The notes beneath the pieces were generated by a model. It was not told the origin of the DNA. It was given only the letters and a program-made list of their open reading frames with translations, and did not search any database. A DNA stretch of 64,000 bases from Haliscomenobacter sp. Lineage in GTDB: Bacteria > Bacteroidota > Bacteroidia > Chitinophagales > Saprospiraceae. Below, piece by piece: positions 45,468 to 54,655 of this stretch (the stretch's first letter is position 1; every line of letters begins with the position of its first letter). A program made the translations under genes and the position numbers. The stretch covers positions 1-64,000 of the forward strand of contig JADJPL010000011.1 of assembly GCA_016713275.1 (NCBI GenBank), written 5' to 3'.

Positions 45468-46397
45468 ATGTATTCCAAAACGTTTCGGGCGAACGGCAAG
45501 CTTTTGCTCAGCGGAGAATACTTCGTGCTGGATGGCGCCTTGAGCCTGGCCTTGCCCACGCGGTTCGGACAGCGCCTGGAGGTCGTTGCCGGTACGCCGG
45601 AAGGCAAACGCTTGCATTGGGTTAGTTTGGGAATGGATGGAAGCCCCTGGTTTGAAGGGGATTTCCGGATGCCGGACTGGGCCTTTCTTTCGGGAACAGA
45701 CGCGGGTACCGGGCAAGCCCTGGAGCGTTTGGGGCGCGCTGCTCTTGGCCTGCGTCCGGATTGGAACGCCGGGGAAGGGGTGTCCGGCGTTCGGACCAGG
45801 CTTGAGTTCGACCGCTTTTGGGGGTTGGGAAGCAGCTCCACTCTGGTAGCCATGATGGCCGACTGGGCAGGCGCCGACCCGTTTGCTTTGCTGGACCAAA
45901 CCTTTGGAGGCTCGGGCTACGACCTCGCCTGCGCGCAAGCTTCTGGCCCGGTGCTGTTTCAGCGGGCGCACAACAAACCTTCCTGGGTTCAGATTCCATT
46001 TCAACCGGCATTTTCAGATCGGCTTTTTTTCGTTTATCAAGGGAAAAAGCAGAACAGCAGGGAAGGGATAGCCCGCTACCGGCATCTCGATGCCGGCAAA
46101 GCGGAGCGGATCGATCAAATCAGCGCGCTCACCTGGCAAATGGCAGGCGCCAGAACGCTTACCGAATTTGAATCCTGCATGAAAACGCACGAACGCCTGG
46201 TTTCGGAAGCGCTCCAGCTGCCAACGCTAGGCGAGCAGCTTTTTCCGGATTTTTGGGGCGCCGTGAAATCGCTCGGCGCCTGGGGCGGCGATTTTTTTCT
46301 GGCCTCCAGCGAAAAACCAGAGGCAGAAACCCGGAATTATTTTCAGCAAAAAGGGTTCTCTGTTGTGCTGACCTATAACGAAATGATTCTGGGGTAA
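45468..46397 (+). CDS. GHMP kinase of the GYDIA type (mevalonate pathway)
   Basis: The 309-residue protein starts FRANGKLLLSGEYFVLDGALSLALP, has the ATP loop RFWGLGSSSTLVAMMADW near residue 122 and the motif GSGYDLACAQASGPVLF near residue 147. This corresponds to the GYDIA family found next to HMG-CoA reductase in Bacteroidota. It is expected to phosphorylate mevalonate or phosphomevalonate; which one cannot be told from sequence. The gene starts four bases after the reductase stop, so both are co-transcribed. A MITE copy follows it at 46431. Confidence 0.88.
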   Translation: MYSKTFRANGKLLLSGEYFVLDGALSLALPTRFGQRLEVVAGTPEGKRLHWVSLGMDGSPWFEGDFRMPDWAFLSGTDAGTGQALERLGRAALGLRPDWNAGEGVSGVRTRLEFDRFWGLGSSSTLVAMMADWAGADPFALLDQTFGGSGYDLACAQASGPVLFQRAHNKPSWVQIPFQPAFSDRLFFVYQGKKQNSREGIARYRHLDAGKAERIDQISALTWQMAGARTLTEFESCMKTHERLVSEALQLPTLGEQLFPDFWGAVKSLGAWGGDFFLASSEKPEAETRNYFQQKGFSVVLTYNEMILG

Positions 46398-46430
46398 GCC
46401 CCAACCAATCCCCCGGGAAGAGTGTTTTAT

Positions 46431-46621
46431 AAGCTATCTCAAAACCCTTTCCGGTGTGTGTGGTATTCCTTAACCCCATGGCTCGCAAAGGCTGACGAAG
46501 CACTTTCCCCCTTTGAAGGGGGTTAGGGGGATGAAACTTCCGGGAAGCTGGGGAAAGGTTTCATCCCCCCGACCCCCTTCAAAGGGGGAGAACGCCATAT
46601 TCTGAAGTTTTGAGATGGCTT
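46431..46621. mobile_element. MITE, 191 bp, second copy
   Basis: It starts AAGCTATCTCAAAA and ends TTTTGAGATGGCTT, the terminal repeats differing at one base. The centre is the same 88-base inverted repeat as in the 36770 copy. The right end creates an ATG (46615) in frame with the reductase gene downstream. Confidence 0.85.
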
Positions 46622-46725
46622 CAAATCAAAGCCAAAACAGGCCCGACAGGCAAAACCCATGGCCGGGAGGCTGCCCTTCTGGAGAGGAGCCGCCTTCTAT
46701 AGAGAACAACAAACGACATTCCTTT

Positions 46726-47475
46726 ATGCCGCCAACGATCTGGTACGAAGGCCGGGTAACCCGGATTGACCCATTGAATTCCAATACCCGCAGTTTTTGG
46801 ATCGAAGTCCCGGAAACAGACCGCTTCGATTTTCAGGCGGGGCAATTTATCACCATGGACCTCCCGATCCACGAAAAGCGCGTTCAGCGCTGGAGAAGTT
46901 ATTCCATCGCCAGCGCTCCGGATGGGACCAACGCGTTTGAACTCTGCATTGTACAGTTGGAAGGCGGTTTGGCTACCCAATACTTGTTTGAGGAGGTGCG
47001 CGTGGGATCTGTTCTCCGGTTTAAAGGGCCGGGAGGGGCATTTGTTTTACCGGAAACGCTTGACCGGGACCTGGTGATGGTCTGCACCGGAACGGGGGTT
47101 GCGCCTTTCCGAAGTATGCTCTGGGATATTCACAACAAGGGCATTCCTCACCGCAAGCTGCACCTCATCTTTGGAACCCGCTTCGAGGAAGGGATTTTGT
47201 ATAAAACGGATTTTATCGACCTGATGAACTCCTTGCCTGGATTTACCTATTCGGTGGCGTTGTCGAGGGAAAACCCTGAAGAAACCTGTAAGGAAATACC
47301 GGATATGCGCCGGGGATACGTGCACCCGATTTATCTGGAAGCCTATCCGGACCAACGGCCGGACGTGTTGTTCTACCTCTGCGGCTGGTCCGCCATGGTC
47401 GACGAAGCCGTGGTGCATCTTACCGAGGATTTTGGGTATCCTCCATCCCAGATACGGACGGAGTTATATGGTTAA
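46726..47475 (+). CDS. Ferredoxin/flavodoxin-NADP reductase-like oxidoreductase
   Basis: From ATG 46726 the protein is 249 residues. FAD-binding motifs RWRSYSIASAP (RxYS) near residue 54 and GGLATQYLFEEVRVGS follow. The NADP domain has VMVCTGTGVAPFRSMLWDI near residue 119, LIFGTRFEEGILYK, and YLCGWSAMVDEAVVHL. The open frame extends to 46615 but those codons come from the MITE end and lack homology, so I prefer 46726. The enzyme passes electrons between NAD(P)H and a ferredoxin or flavodoxin. The nearby Nfu gene suggests shared iron-sulfur or redox work. Confidence 0.85.
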   Translation: MPPTIWYEGRVTRIDPLNSNTRSFWIEVPETDRFDFQAGQFITMDLPIHEKRVQRWRSYSIASAPDGTNAFELCIVQLEGGLATQYLFEEVRVGSVLRFKGPGGAFVLPETLDRDLVMVCTGTGVAPFRSMLWDIHNKGIPHRKLHLIFGTRFEEGILYKTDFIDLMNSLPGFTYSVALSRENPEETCKEIPDMRRGYVHPIYLEAYPDQRPDVLFYLCGWSAMVDEAVVHLTEDFGYPPSQIRTELYG

Positions 47476-47521
47476 TTTAAATCCCCATTCCAACCAAACT
47501 CCAAAAAAAACGTTCTTTTTG

Positions 47522-47529
47522 TAGATTTG
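47522..47529 (+). promoter_or_regulatory. -7 box TAGATTTG upstream of nfu
   Basis: TAGATTTG matches TAnnTTTG and lies 35 bases before the ATG at 47564. A possible -33 element is not distinct (T/A-rich sequence). Confidence 0.5.
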
Positions 47530-47563
47530 ATCCAAATAACAAAACCGAAAAAGTTTTCGTGCC

Positions 47564-48178
47564 ATGAGTAACCCAACGACCAAGAGCCCTGTGCTGCTGT
47601 ATACCGAACAAACGCCCAATCCGGAATCGTTGAAGTTTGTAACCAACCGCATGCTCTATAAAGGAACCGCAGATTTTCGGGAGGAAGCACTGGCCCAAAC
47701 CTGGTCTCCGCTGGGCGCCGCGTTGTTTGCCCTGCCTTATGTGAAAGGCGTTTATATCTGCAACAACTTCGTGACGATCACCAAGGAGTTCAATTACGGC
47801 TGGGACGACCTTATGCTCAAACTGAAGGATTTTATCAAGCAGTTTGTAGAAGATGGCGGCGAGATCGTCAAACAGGGCTTTGCGGAAGCAATGGCCGCTC
47901 TGGAAGCCGAGCGCGGCGCCGACGCCGCGTACTCCGCAGATGACGCCGCTCTGGTGCAGAAGATCAAAGACCTGATCGACACCTATGTGAAGCCGGCCGT
48001 GGAGATGGACGGCGGCAACATCGAGTTCAAGTCCTTCAACCAGGGCACGGTAACCGTGATCCTGCAAGGTTCCTGCAGCGGATGCCCATCTTCCACGATT
48101 ACCCTGAAAGCCGGTATCGAAGGGATGCTTCGCCGGATGGTCCCGGAAGTGCAGGAAGTGGTCTCGGAAATGGGGTAG
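47564..48178 (+). CDS. NifU-type iron-sulfur scaffold (Nfu)
   Basis: The 204-residue protein has an N-terminal Nfu domain (YTEQTPNPESLKFVTNRML, residues about 12-30) and LPYVKGVYICNNFVTITK near residue 66. The C-terminal NifU domain has VKPAVEMDGGNIEFKSFNQGTV and the cluster-binding CSGCPSST (CxxC, about residue 172). This two-domain form carries and delivers Fe-S clusters. It has its own promoter-like box. The stop is followed immediately by a GGGAGAC heptamer array. Confidence 0.92.
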   Translation: MSNPTTKSPVLLYTEQTPNPESLKFVTNRMLYKGTADFREEALAQTWSPLGAALFALPYVKGVYICNNFVTITKEFNYGWDDLMLKLKDFIKQFVEDGGEIVKQGFAEAMAALEAERGADAAYSADDAALVQKIKDLIDTYVKPAVEMDGGNIEFKSFNQGTVTVILQGSCSGCPSSTITLKAGIEGMLRRMVPEVQEVVSEMG

Positions 48179-48179
48179 G

Positions 48180-48241
48180 GGTTAGACGGTGGACGGGAGA
48201 CGGGAGACGGGAGACGGGAGACGGTGGACGGGAGACGGTGG
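48180..48241 (+). repeat. Heptamer STRR array, unit GGGAGAC/GGTGGAC
   Basis: About eight tandem 7-base units start directly after the nfu stop. Confidence 0.85.
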
Positions 48242-48409
48242 GAATGCCGGCGCAATATAAACTGCTATTCGGATCAAGGCATTTTGGAAGCCGGATTTAC
48301 TGAAACTTGGTGGAGCGCGTAAGGGCTTCGAATTTCGTTTGGGCTGTACCTGCCAACCGGGGGACAAAATTGTTTTTTTTGTTCCCAAATTCTGTGCGTA
48401 TCTTTAACT

Positions 48410-48672
48410 TATCTTTTTACCAGAGTATCGGTTCTACCCCCCTTCAGGACATATCGCTCATTTTCCCAAAAACTAGCTTCCGGCTGGTGTGCAGGCTATT
48501 TGGAGAAGCGTTTTCTCCGAAAGCAGATTAGCGGTAGGGGGCTTTCCTCCCTTGGTTTGATTTCCAGTGCCGGACGACTTGTTGTGGCAATCGCACACCT
48601 GATCCCTGATCGGGCGTGAATTGTTTTTGGTTATTTGGGCGAAACCACAATTTCTGTTGGTTTCGCTTTTTT
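48410..48672 (+). ncRNA. Candidate small RNA between nfu and the metalloprotease
   Basis: The stretch lies between a plausible -7 box and a rho-independent terminator, with no open frame of length. Internal short pairings exist (GAGAAGCGTTTTCTC near 48500). It does not carry sequence signatures I know for tmRNA, RNase P or SRP RNA. It may equally be an untranslated leader or a non-transcribed spacer. Confidence 0.3.
48639..48672 (+). terminator. Rho-independent terminator
   Basis: GCGAAACC and GGTTTCGC form a perfect 8-bp stem with a 12-base loop followed by TTTTTT. Confidence 0.75.
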
Positions 48673-49179
48673 ATTGTTGGGCGCGCCCTGGGCGCTTTCT
48701 CGAAGAATCTTCGCGCTTGCGGCAGTTTGGGCGCCTTTTTCTGAATGATTTCGAGTTTTTCGTTTTTCTAAATGCTTGTCTTTAAAAGATTTAACATACT
48801 TTTTTTATTTTTTTAAAAAATAAGGACGCCCAAAGGGGAGTTAAATAGGCGAATCTACTCCTGCGGCGAAAGCGGGGCGGCCTCAAGGGACCGTTCGGGT
48901 GTCTCGCTGCCAAAAAAACATTTTCCGGCCGGGGCGAAGAACGGTCTTTTGGGACCGCCCCGCATACGGGAAGCCGTCCGACAAATCATAGTAAACGGTA
49001 CAAGTTCGAAACTTCCTATTCCCGGGCAGCATAGTCTGGGCTGGATTCCTATTCCCTAAAATCCCGGTTACCGCCATATTGGCGGAGAACGATCAATTCC
49101 GCCCCAGTGCAACAGCAGGCAGGAAATTGAAAACACCCGGCTTGCCGGGACTTTGTAATAACCAAAACCGATTCACGTC

Positions 49180-51599
49180 ATGAAACAATTCGTTGTGCTC
49201 ATTCTGACCAGCCTGGCGCTGGCCGGAAGGGGACAGGTGCTATTGGACCGTCCCCAAAACCAATCCTCCTCAGCCCTGACCTATCAGGAAGTTCCTGTTT
49301 TCAAAAAAGCGGCTGCTTCGAGACAAAAGCCGGCGCTGGACCGGCTGCCTCAGTACGAACTCCTGGAAGCAGATCCCCGGTTGATGCAGTTTCTTTTGGA
49401 CGAACAGCCGGAGTCGCTGCTTCTGCCTATCCCCTCGTCGGGCCAAGGTACGGTAGAGCTGGAATTGCAGCGGGTGGAAATCCTCACCGCAGATTTCCAG
49501 GTGCAACTCAGCGCAGGAAACGCCCGGTCGGAAAGCGGCGCGAGCGCTTTCTACCGGGGAGTAATCCGCGGAAAGGAAGCGTCGGTGGCCACCCTGAGCG
49601 TATTCCCCGAAGGCATGCAGGGGATGTTCAGCGCGCCGGAAATGGGCGACCACCATATTACCCAGAACCCCGTTGCCGGAGCATCGACCTACCTGCTCTA
49701 TGAAGAACGCCAACTGCGCGACACCCCGGTTTTTGAATGCTACACCGAAGACAGCTACCGGGGCTATTCCCTGGAAGAGATTGCGCCGCAGGCAGATCTT
49801 CGTGCAGCCAGTCCTTGCGTTCGGCTGTATCTGGAGGTAGACTACGATGTCTATCAGGACAAAGGCAGCGTAACGGCTACGGAGAACTACATCAAAGGAT
49901 TGTTTAACGAAGTGGCGGCGCTGTATAGCAAAGAAAACATCCGCCTGGTGCTTTCCCAGCTTTTTATCTGGAACTCGGCCAGCCCCTATTCCGGGACGGA
50001 CATTTACAAGCTGCTTACCCAGTTTCAGACCAGCCGGACCTCGATCAATGGGGACGCGGGGCAGCTGCTGACGTACAAGGGAAGCGGAGGGATTGCGGTG
50101 GTCGACGGGCTTTGCCGTTCTTCTGTTGCGAACAAGCTGGGGGTTTCCAGTATCGATGCTTCGTATAAAACGGTGCCCAGCTACTCGTTTTCTGTCATGG
50201 TCGTTGCGCACGAGTTGGGCCATATTTTGGGCTCCCAGCATACCCACGCCTGCGTTTGGAACGGCAACAATACGGCTATCGATGGGTGCCCCGGATATGT
50301 GGAAGGGAGTTGCGCCGTACCCGCTTTGCCTGCTGGCGGCGGAACGATCATGTCGTATTGCCATGTGTCTTCGGTAGGGATTAATATGAGCAACGGCTTC
50401 GGGACCCAACCGGGTAACCTCATCCGCAGCCGGATTGCCGGCGCGTCCTGCCTTCAAACCTGCACGGCAGATACGACCGGCACGGGGAACCAAGCCTGCG
50501 ATTCGCTAATCCTCACCCTGGTCCTCGATAACTACGGCAGCGAAACCTCCTGGCAGATCCTGAACGCCCAAAACCAGGCGGTTGCTAAAGGCGGCCCCTA
50601 TACCGATAAAGCCGCGAATAAAACCCTGACGTTCAAGCTTTGCTTGCCTTATGGCTGCTACACCCTCTCGGTGAAGGACTCGTATGGCGACGGCCTGTGC
50701 TGTAGTTACGGCAGTGGCTCGTTCAAGCTTGCCAAACCAGGCGGTCAGGTGCTGGCCTCCGGAGGCCAGTTTACGATGGAAAGCAAAACGGCGTTTTGCC
50801 TCCAGGCGCCGGCAGGCGGAGGCGGAAGCGGAGGCGGGACCAACCCGGTCGCTTGTCAGCAAATCGATTTTGCAAGCAAGCAGCCCGCCCCTTTCGGGGC
50901 AGGGCAGGATGCGGGCAAAGCCACCGTCCTTGATGCCGGCAGAACCTTGCTGATCGAAAACAACGCCTGGAAAATGATGCCAATCCCTTATGAAATTAAA
51001 CCCACTACCGTGCTGGCTTTTGATTTTCGTAGCACCCGGCAGGGGAAATCCACGGAATCGGGTTTGACAACGACTTGTATATCAGTTCCCAACTCACGTT
51101 TCAGCTCTATGGAAACCAAGCTTGGGGCCTCCAGAATTACCGCAATTACGACGGCCGGGGCAACTGGAAATCGTATGTAATCCCGGTTGGGAAATTTTAC
51201 ACCGGAAAGGTGAACTACTTATTTTTTGCCGCAGACCACGACATAGCCCCTGCCAACGGGGACGCCTATTTCCGCTACGTCCGCATCTACGAAGAGGGGA
51301 CTCCTTGTGCCGCCCGATTGGAAGAAGCGGCGGATATATCCATTGCCCCCAATATGGCCGTTTTCCCAAACCCCGCTTCCGACCGGTTAGGCATGAACGC
51401 CCAGGGACTGGAAAATGGACCAGCGGCGTTGAGGTTGTATAATTTCCTCGGGCAGGAATTGAACGCCTGGACCCTTGAAACGGCTGGCGGACAAACCTCC
51501 CTGGAGATCCCTGCCAATACCCTGGACAACGGTACCTACTTGCTCCGCCTCCAATCCGGCAAGCAAATGCTGACGAAACATGTCGTGATACAGCGGTAG
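49180..51599 (+). CDS. Secreted reprolysin-like zinc metalloprotease with T9SS domain, frameshifted
   Basis: Joined, the protein is about 806 residues. A signal peptide (MKQFVVLILTSLALAGRGQ) precedes a propeptide-like region. The zinc site HELGHILGSQH (about residues 344-354) and Met-turn IMSYCH fit M12B/reprolysin-type metzincins. A cysteine-containing module and a G-rich linker come next, then a second domain (residues after 560). After a shift near 51045 the other frame carries LYISSQLTFQLYG and the T9SS sorting domain (VFPNPASDR to GTYLLRLQSGKQM and HVVIQR). The protease is probably exported and attached or released by the type IX system. Confidence 0.82.
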
Positions 51600-51614
51600 G
51601 AAGGAAACCAGGAT

Positions 51615-52949
51615 TTATCCCTGGGTCAGTTGCTGGATCCTTTTTCCAACCGCTTCGAATGGGAACGCACCGTAAATGCGTTCCCATTTTTGTTTGATCT
51701 CCAGGGTGCAGAGGTTCCCGATGCTCCCTTCGTGGGTATGGGCAACGGTTTTTTGAGGATGGAAATCGCCGGAGGCGATGGCCTCGCCCACTTGCCGGTA
51801 GGCGTCGCGGAAAGGAACCCCTTGCAGGACGAGGCGGTTGACCTCTTCCACACTGAACAGGTACGCATAGCGCGCGTCCTCCAGCAGGCCGGTTTTGACC
51901 TGAATCTCCCCGAAGGCAAATACGGCTATCCGGATACAGGCTTTGGCGCTTTCCAGGGCGGGGAAAAGAACCTCTTTTAGCAATTGGAAATCCCGATGGT
52001 ACCCCGACGGCAGGTTGCCGGTCAGTTGAGAAACCTGTCCGGGCAAGGTTTGCAGGTGGTTGCACCGGGCCCGGATGAGTTCGAAGACGTCCGGATTTTT
52101 TTTGTGCGGCATGATGCTGGAACCGGTGGTCAGTTCGTCGGGGAAGGATATAAACCCAAAATTTTGGTTGAGGAACAACACGACATCCATCGCCAGCTTG
52201 CCCAGGGTGTGGGCCAGCGAAGACAGGCCAAAAGCCAGGACGAGCTCGGATTTACCTCTGCCCATTTGTGCGTGGACCACATTGTAGTTCAAATCGCCAA
52301 ACCCGAGCAGTTCGGTGGTGCGCCGGCGATTGAGCGGGAACGAAGAGCCGTAGCCGGCTGCGGAGCCCAGCGGGTTTTGGTTGATGATCTGGTAGGCGGC
52401 GTGGAACAATTGGAGGTCGTCGGCCAGAGATTCCGCGTAGGCCCCAAACCATAGGCCAAAGGAAGATGGCATCGCGACCTGGAAATGCGTATACCCGGGA
52501 AGCAAAACGTTCTTGTGCTCTTCCGAAAGTACTTGCAAGCGGTTGAACAACGTTTCCATCAGCTGAACGATCTGCTGGATCTCTGCCCGGAAAAACAACC
52601 GCAGATCCACGAGCACCTGATCGTTGCGGGAGCGCCCGCTATGGATCTTTTTTCCCGCTTCTCCCAATTGGCGCGTTAATAGCAGTTCTACCTGCGAATG
52701 GATGTCTTCGACACCCTCTTCGATGAGCAATTTCCCTTGTTCCGCTTCCCGGTACAGCGCCTGCAAAGCGGACTCCAGTTGGGCGAAATCGGCCGCATCC
52801 AATAACCCTACTTCCGACAGCATCCGGATATGGGCCAAAGAGCCTAAAATATCGAACGGCGCGAGCAATAGGTCCATCTCGCGGTCCCTGCCAACGGTAA
52901 ACGTTTCAATCGATGAAAGTACTTGATAGTCTTTTTGCCAAAGTTTCAT
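51615..52949 (-). CDS. argH: Argininosuccinate lyase
   Basis: The 444-residue enzyme cleaves argininosuccinate to arginine and fumarate. The motifs are DIHSQVELLLTRQLGEAGKKIHSGRSRNDQVLVDLRLF near residues 84-120, LPGYTHFQVAMPSSFG, and the fumarase-family signature GSSIMPHKKNPD near residue 275. It closes the arginine cluster, separated from the argE-like gene by an octamer array (52958-53076). Confidence 0.94.
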   Translation of the reverse strand: MKLWQKDYQVLSSIETFTVGRDREMDLLLAPFDILGSLAHIRMLSEVGLLDAADFAQLESALQALYREAEQGKLLIEEGVEDIHSQVELLLTRQLGEAGKKIHSGRSRNDQVLVDLRLFFRAEIQQIVQLMETLFNRLQVLSEEHKNVLLPGYTHFQVAMPSSFGLWFGAYAESLADDLQLFHAAYQIINQNPLGSAAGYGSSFPLNRRRTTELLGFGDLNYNVVHAQMGRGKSELVLAFGLSSLAHTLGKLAMDVVLFLNQNFGFISFPDELTTGSSIMPHKKNPDVFELIRARCNHLQTLPGQVSQLTGNLPSGYHRDFQLLKEVLFPALESAKACIRIAVFAFGEIQVKTGLLEDARYAYLFSVEEVNRLVLQGVPFRDAYRQVGEAIASGDFHPQKTVAHTHEGSIGNLCTLEIKQKWERIYGAFPFEAVGKRIQQLTQG

Positions 52950-52957
52950 AGGTGTTT

Positions 52958-53076
52958 AAAGTTACGAAGTTGCGAAGTTTCGAAGTTACGGGGTTGCGAG
53001 GAAAGTTGCGAAGTTGCGAAGTTGCGAAGTTGCGAAGTTACGGGGTTGAGGGGTTGCGAAGTTGCGAAGTTAACGT
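52958..53076 (+). repeat. Octamer array, unit AGTTGCGA/AGTTACGA
   Basis: At least eleven 8-base units with substitutions lie between argH and the argE-like gene. They belong to the same family as those at 24331 and 25671. Confidence 0.85.
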
Positions 53077-53145
53077 GCAATCCGTGTCATCTGTGATTCA
53101 GACCTTGAAGAAGTTGCAGCGTTCGGCGTAAGCAGGATGCGTTCC

Positions 53146-54201
53146 TTATTTTTTATAATCCCAGTTCAGCCCTAAAATCAAATCCCTGTAAGTGCTTATG
53201 CCAGCTGCTATTTCCTGGAGTTCGATGTACTCATCCGCGGTGTGGGAGCGGGCGGAATCGCCGCAGCCGATCTTGAGGGAGGGAAAGGGCATCAGGGCCT
53301 GGTCGGAGAGGGTAGGGGAGCCGAAATAGGGTAAACCCAGGTTGAGTCCGCTTTGCACCAGGGGATGGTCCAGTGGGATGCCGGATGCGTTGAGGCGGAA
53401 GGACCGGGCGCTGAGCCGGAGATCAAGGCGTTCCTGCAGCCAATAGAATAGTTCTTCGTTTTGGTAGCATTCGTTGCTGCGCACGTCGATCACCAGGCGG
53501 CACAAGTCGGGCACGACGTTGTGCTGGCGTCCGGCTTCGATTTGGGTGACGGTTATTTTGACCTTCCCCAGGAGGGGGGAAACTTGTTCCGGTTCCAGTT
53601 CGCGGATTTTCTGGATAGCATCTGCCGCCAAATAAATGGCGTTCACGCCTTCGTCTCGTGCTGCATGGCCTGCTTTGCCTATAGCCTCCGCGTCGATGAC
53701 CATCAGACCTCGTTCGGCGACAGCCATGCGGAGGGAAGTAGGTTCGCCTACAATGGCGGCGTCGACCCTGCCAAGGTCCGGGAGCAGCGCAGCAATTCCC
53801 CCGGCGCCGGAAATCTCTTCTTCTGCGGATGCGGCCAGCAGGAGATTCACCGCAAGGTCGGTTCGTTGGCGGAGCTCAAGAAAAACGGCAATCAGGCTTA
53901 CCAGCGAGGCGCCGGCATCATTGCTGCCCAATCCGTACAAGCGGCCGCCCTCGATCGTTGGCGCAAATGGGTCGCGGGTCCAGGAGCTTACGGGCTTCAC
54001 CGTGTCGTGGTGGGAGTTGAGCAGCAAAACCGGTTTCGCTTCATCCCAATGAGCAGACCGCGCCCATACATTGTTCCCCTTCCGGAAGGCCTGGATGGAA
54101 TGCCGCTCCAGAAAATCCAGCAGAATACCCGCCGTTTCGAACTCTTCTTTCGAAAACGAAGGTGTTGCGATCAGACGCGTCAATAAGTCAATAGCTGACA
54201 T
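53146..54201 (-). CDS. argE: M20-family deacylase of arginine synthesis (ArgE-like)
   Basis: The 351-residue protein has M20 metal ligands: NSHHDTVKP (H and D, about residue 63), GLGSNDAGAS (D about 95), AASAEEEISGAGG (EE about 130), and E of VGEPTSLR; the late H of ARSHTADEY is also present. In this cluster it most likely removes the acyl group from acetyl- or succinyl-citrulline (made by ArgF') or from the ornithine derivative. Sequence alone does not separate ArgE from DapE. A GGTTTAC heptamer array directly abuts its start codon. Confidence 0.82.
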   Translation of the reverse strand: MSAIDLLTRLIATPSFSKEEFETAGILLDFLERHSIQAFRKGNNVWARSAHWDEAKPVLLLNSHHDTVKPVSSWTRDPFAPTIEGGRLYGLGSNDAGASLVSLIAVFLELRQRTDLAVNLLLAASAEEEISGAGGIAALLPDLGRVDAAIVGEPTSLRMAVAERGLMVIDAEAIGKAGHAARDEGVNAIYLAADAIQKIRELEPEQVSPLLGKVKITVTQIEAGRQHNVVPDLCRLVIDVRSNECYQNEELFYWLQERLDLRLSARSFRLNASGIPLDHPLVQSGLNLGLPYFGSPTLSDQALMPFPSLKIGCGDSARSHTADEYIELQEIAAGISTYRDLILGLNWDYKK

Positions 54202-54282
54202 GTACGGTTTACGGTTTACGGTGTACGGTGTACGGTGTACGGTTTACGGTGTACGGTTTACGGTGTACGGTGTACGGTTTTT
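54202..54282 (+). repeat. Heptamer STRR array, unit GGTTTAC/GGTGTAC
   Basis: About twelve 7-base units begin at the base after the argE-like start codon on the opposite strand, so they form its immediate upstream region. A transcription start or binding site there must lie in or beyond the array. Confidence 0.88.
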
Positions 54283-54655
54283 CCCCTGGTTCGAGGCTCC
54301 GCCTCGGATCCACTCCCTGTTCGCCGTCCCGGCGCGAGGCCGGGATCAGATTCCGTGCGGAACTATCAGCCGGTCCCCTGACCGACGTTCCTAATTTTAT
54401 GGCTCACTAACGGGTTCCAGACAGCTGTGGGCTCCGCCTCGGACCAGGACTTTCCGGACGTAATCGCATACCCTTTCAGCAGGGCTGCAAACCCAAAAGA
54501 GGTTATCCCCACTTTTTTGAACAATCCCTTTTATACCAAAAAAAAACGCCTTACCCCCTGAATACCCCAACGCCCCAACGCCTCAACCCTCACCCCCACC
54601 AACCACCAACCACCAACCACCAACCACCAACCACCAACCACCAACCACCAACCCC
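54283..54655. other. Spacer without gene between argB and the argE-like gene
   Basis: About 290 bases of unassigned sequence (GAGGCTCCGCCTCGG hairpin near 54291-54305) are followed by a dense ACCAACC heptamer array (54575-54657). The array supplies the argB stop codon (TGA on the minus strand). Confidence 0.6.

Larger units (their letters stand above)
48242..49179. other. Long spacer, no protein gene; possible small RNA
   Basis: A promoter-like box (TATCTTTA, 48399-48406, TTTG 17 bases upstream) and a terminator at 48639 bracket about 260 bases, treated below as a possible RNA. From about 48690 to 49179 the sequence is of mixed composition with several short inverted repeats (for example around 48899-48960) and no open frame of note. 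Confidence 0.5.

Noticed and set aside
48780..49179. Housekeeping RNA (6S, RNase P or tmRNA) before the metalloprotease gene
   Set aside because: No diagnostic motifs of these RNAs could be found, and no clear promoter precedes this part.
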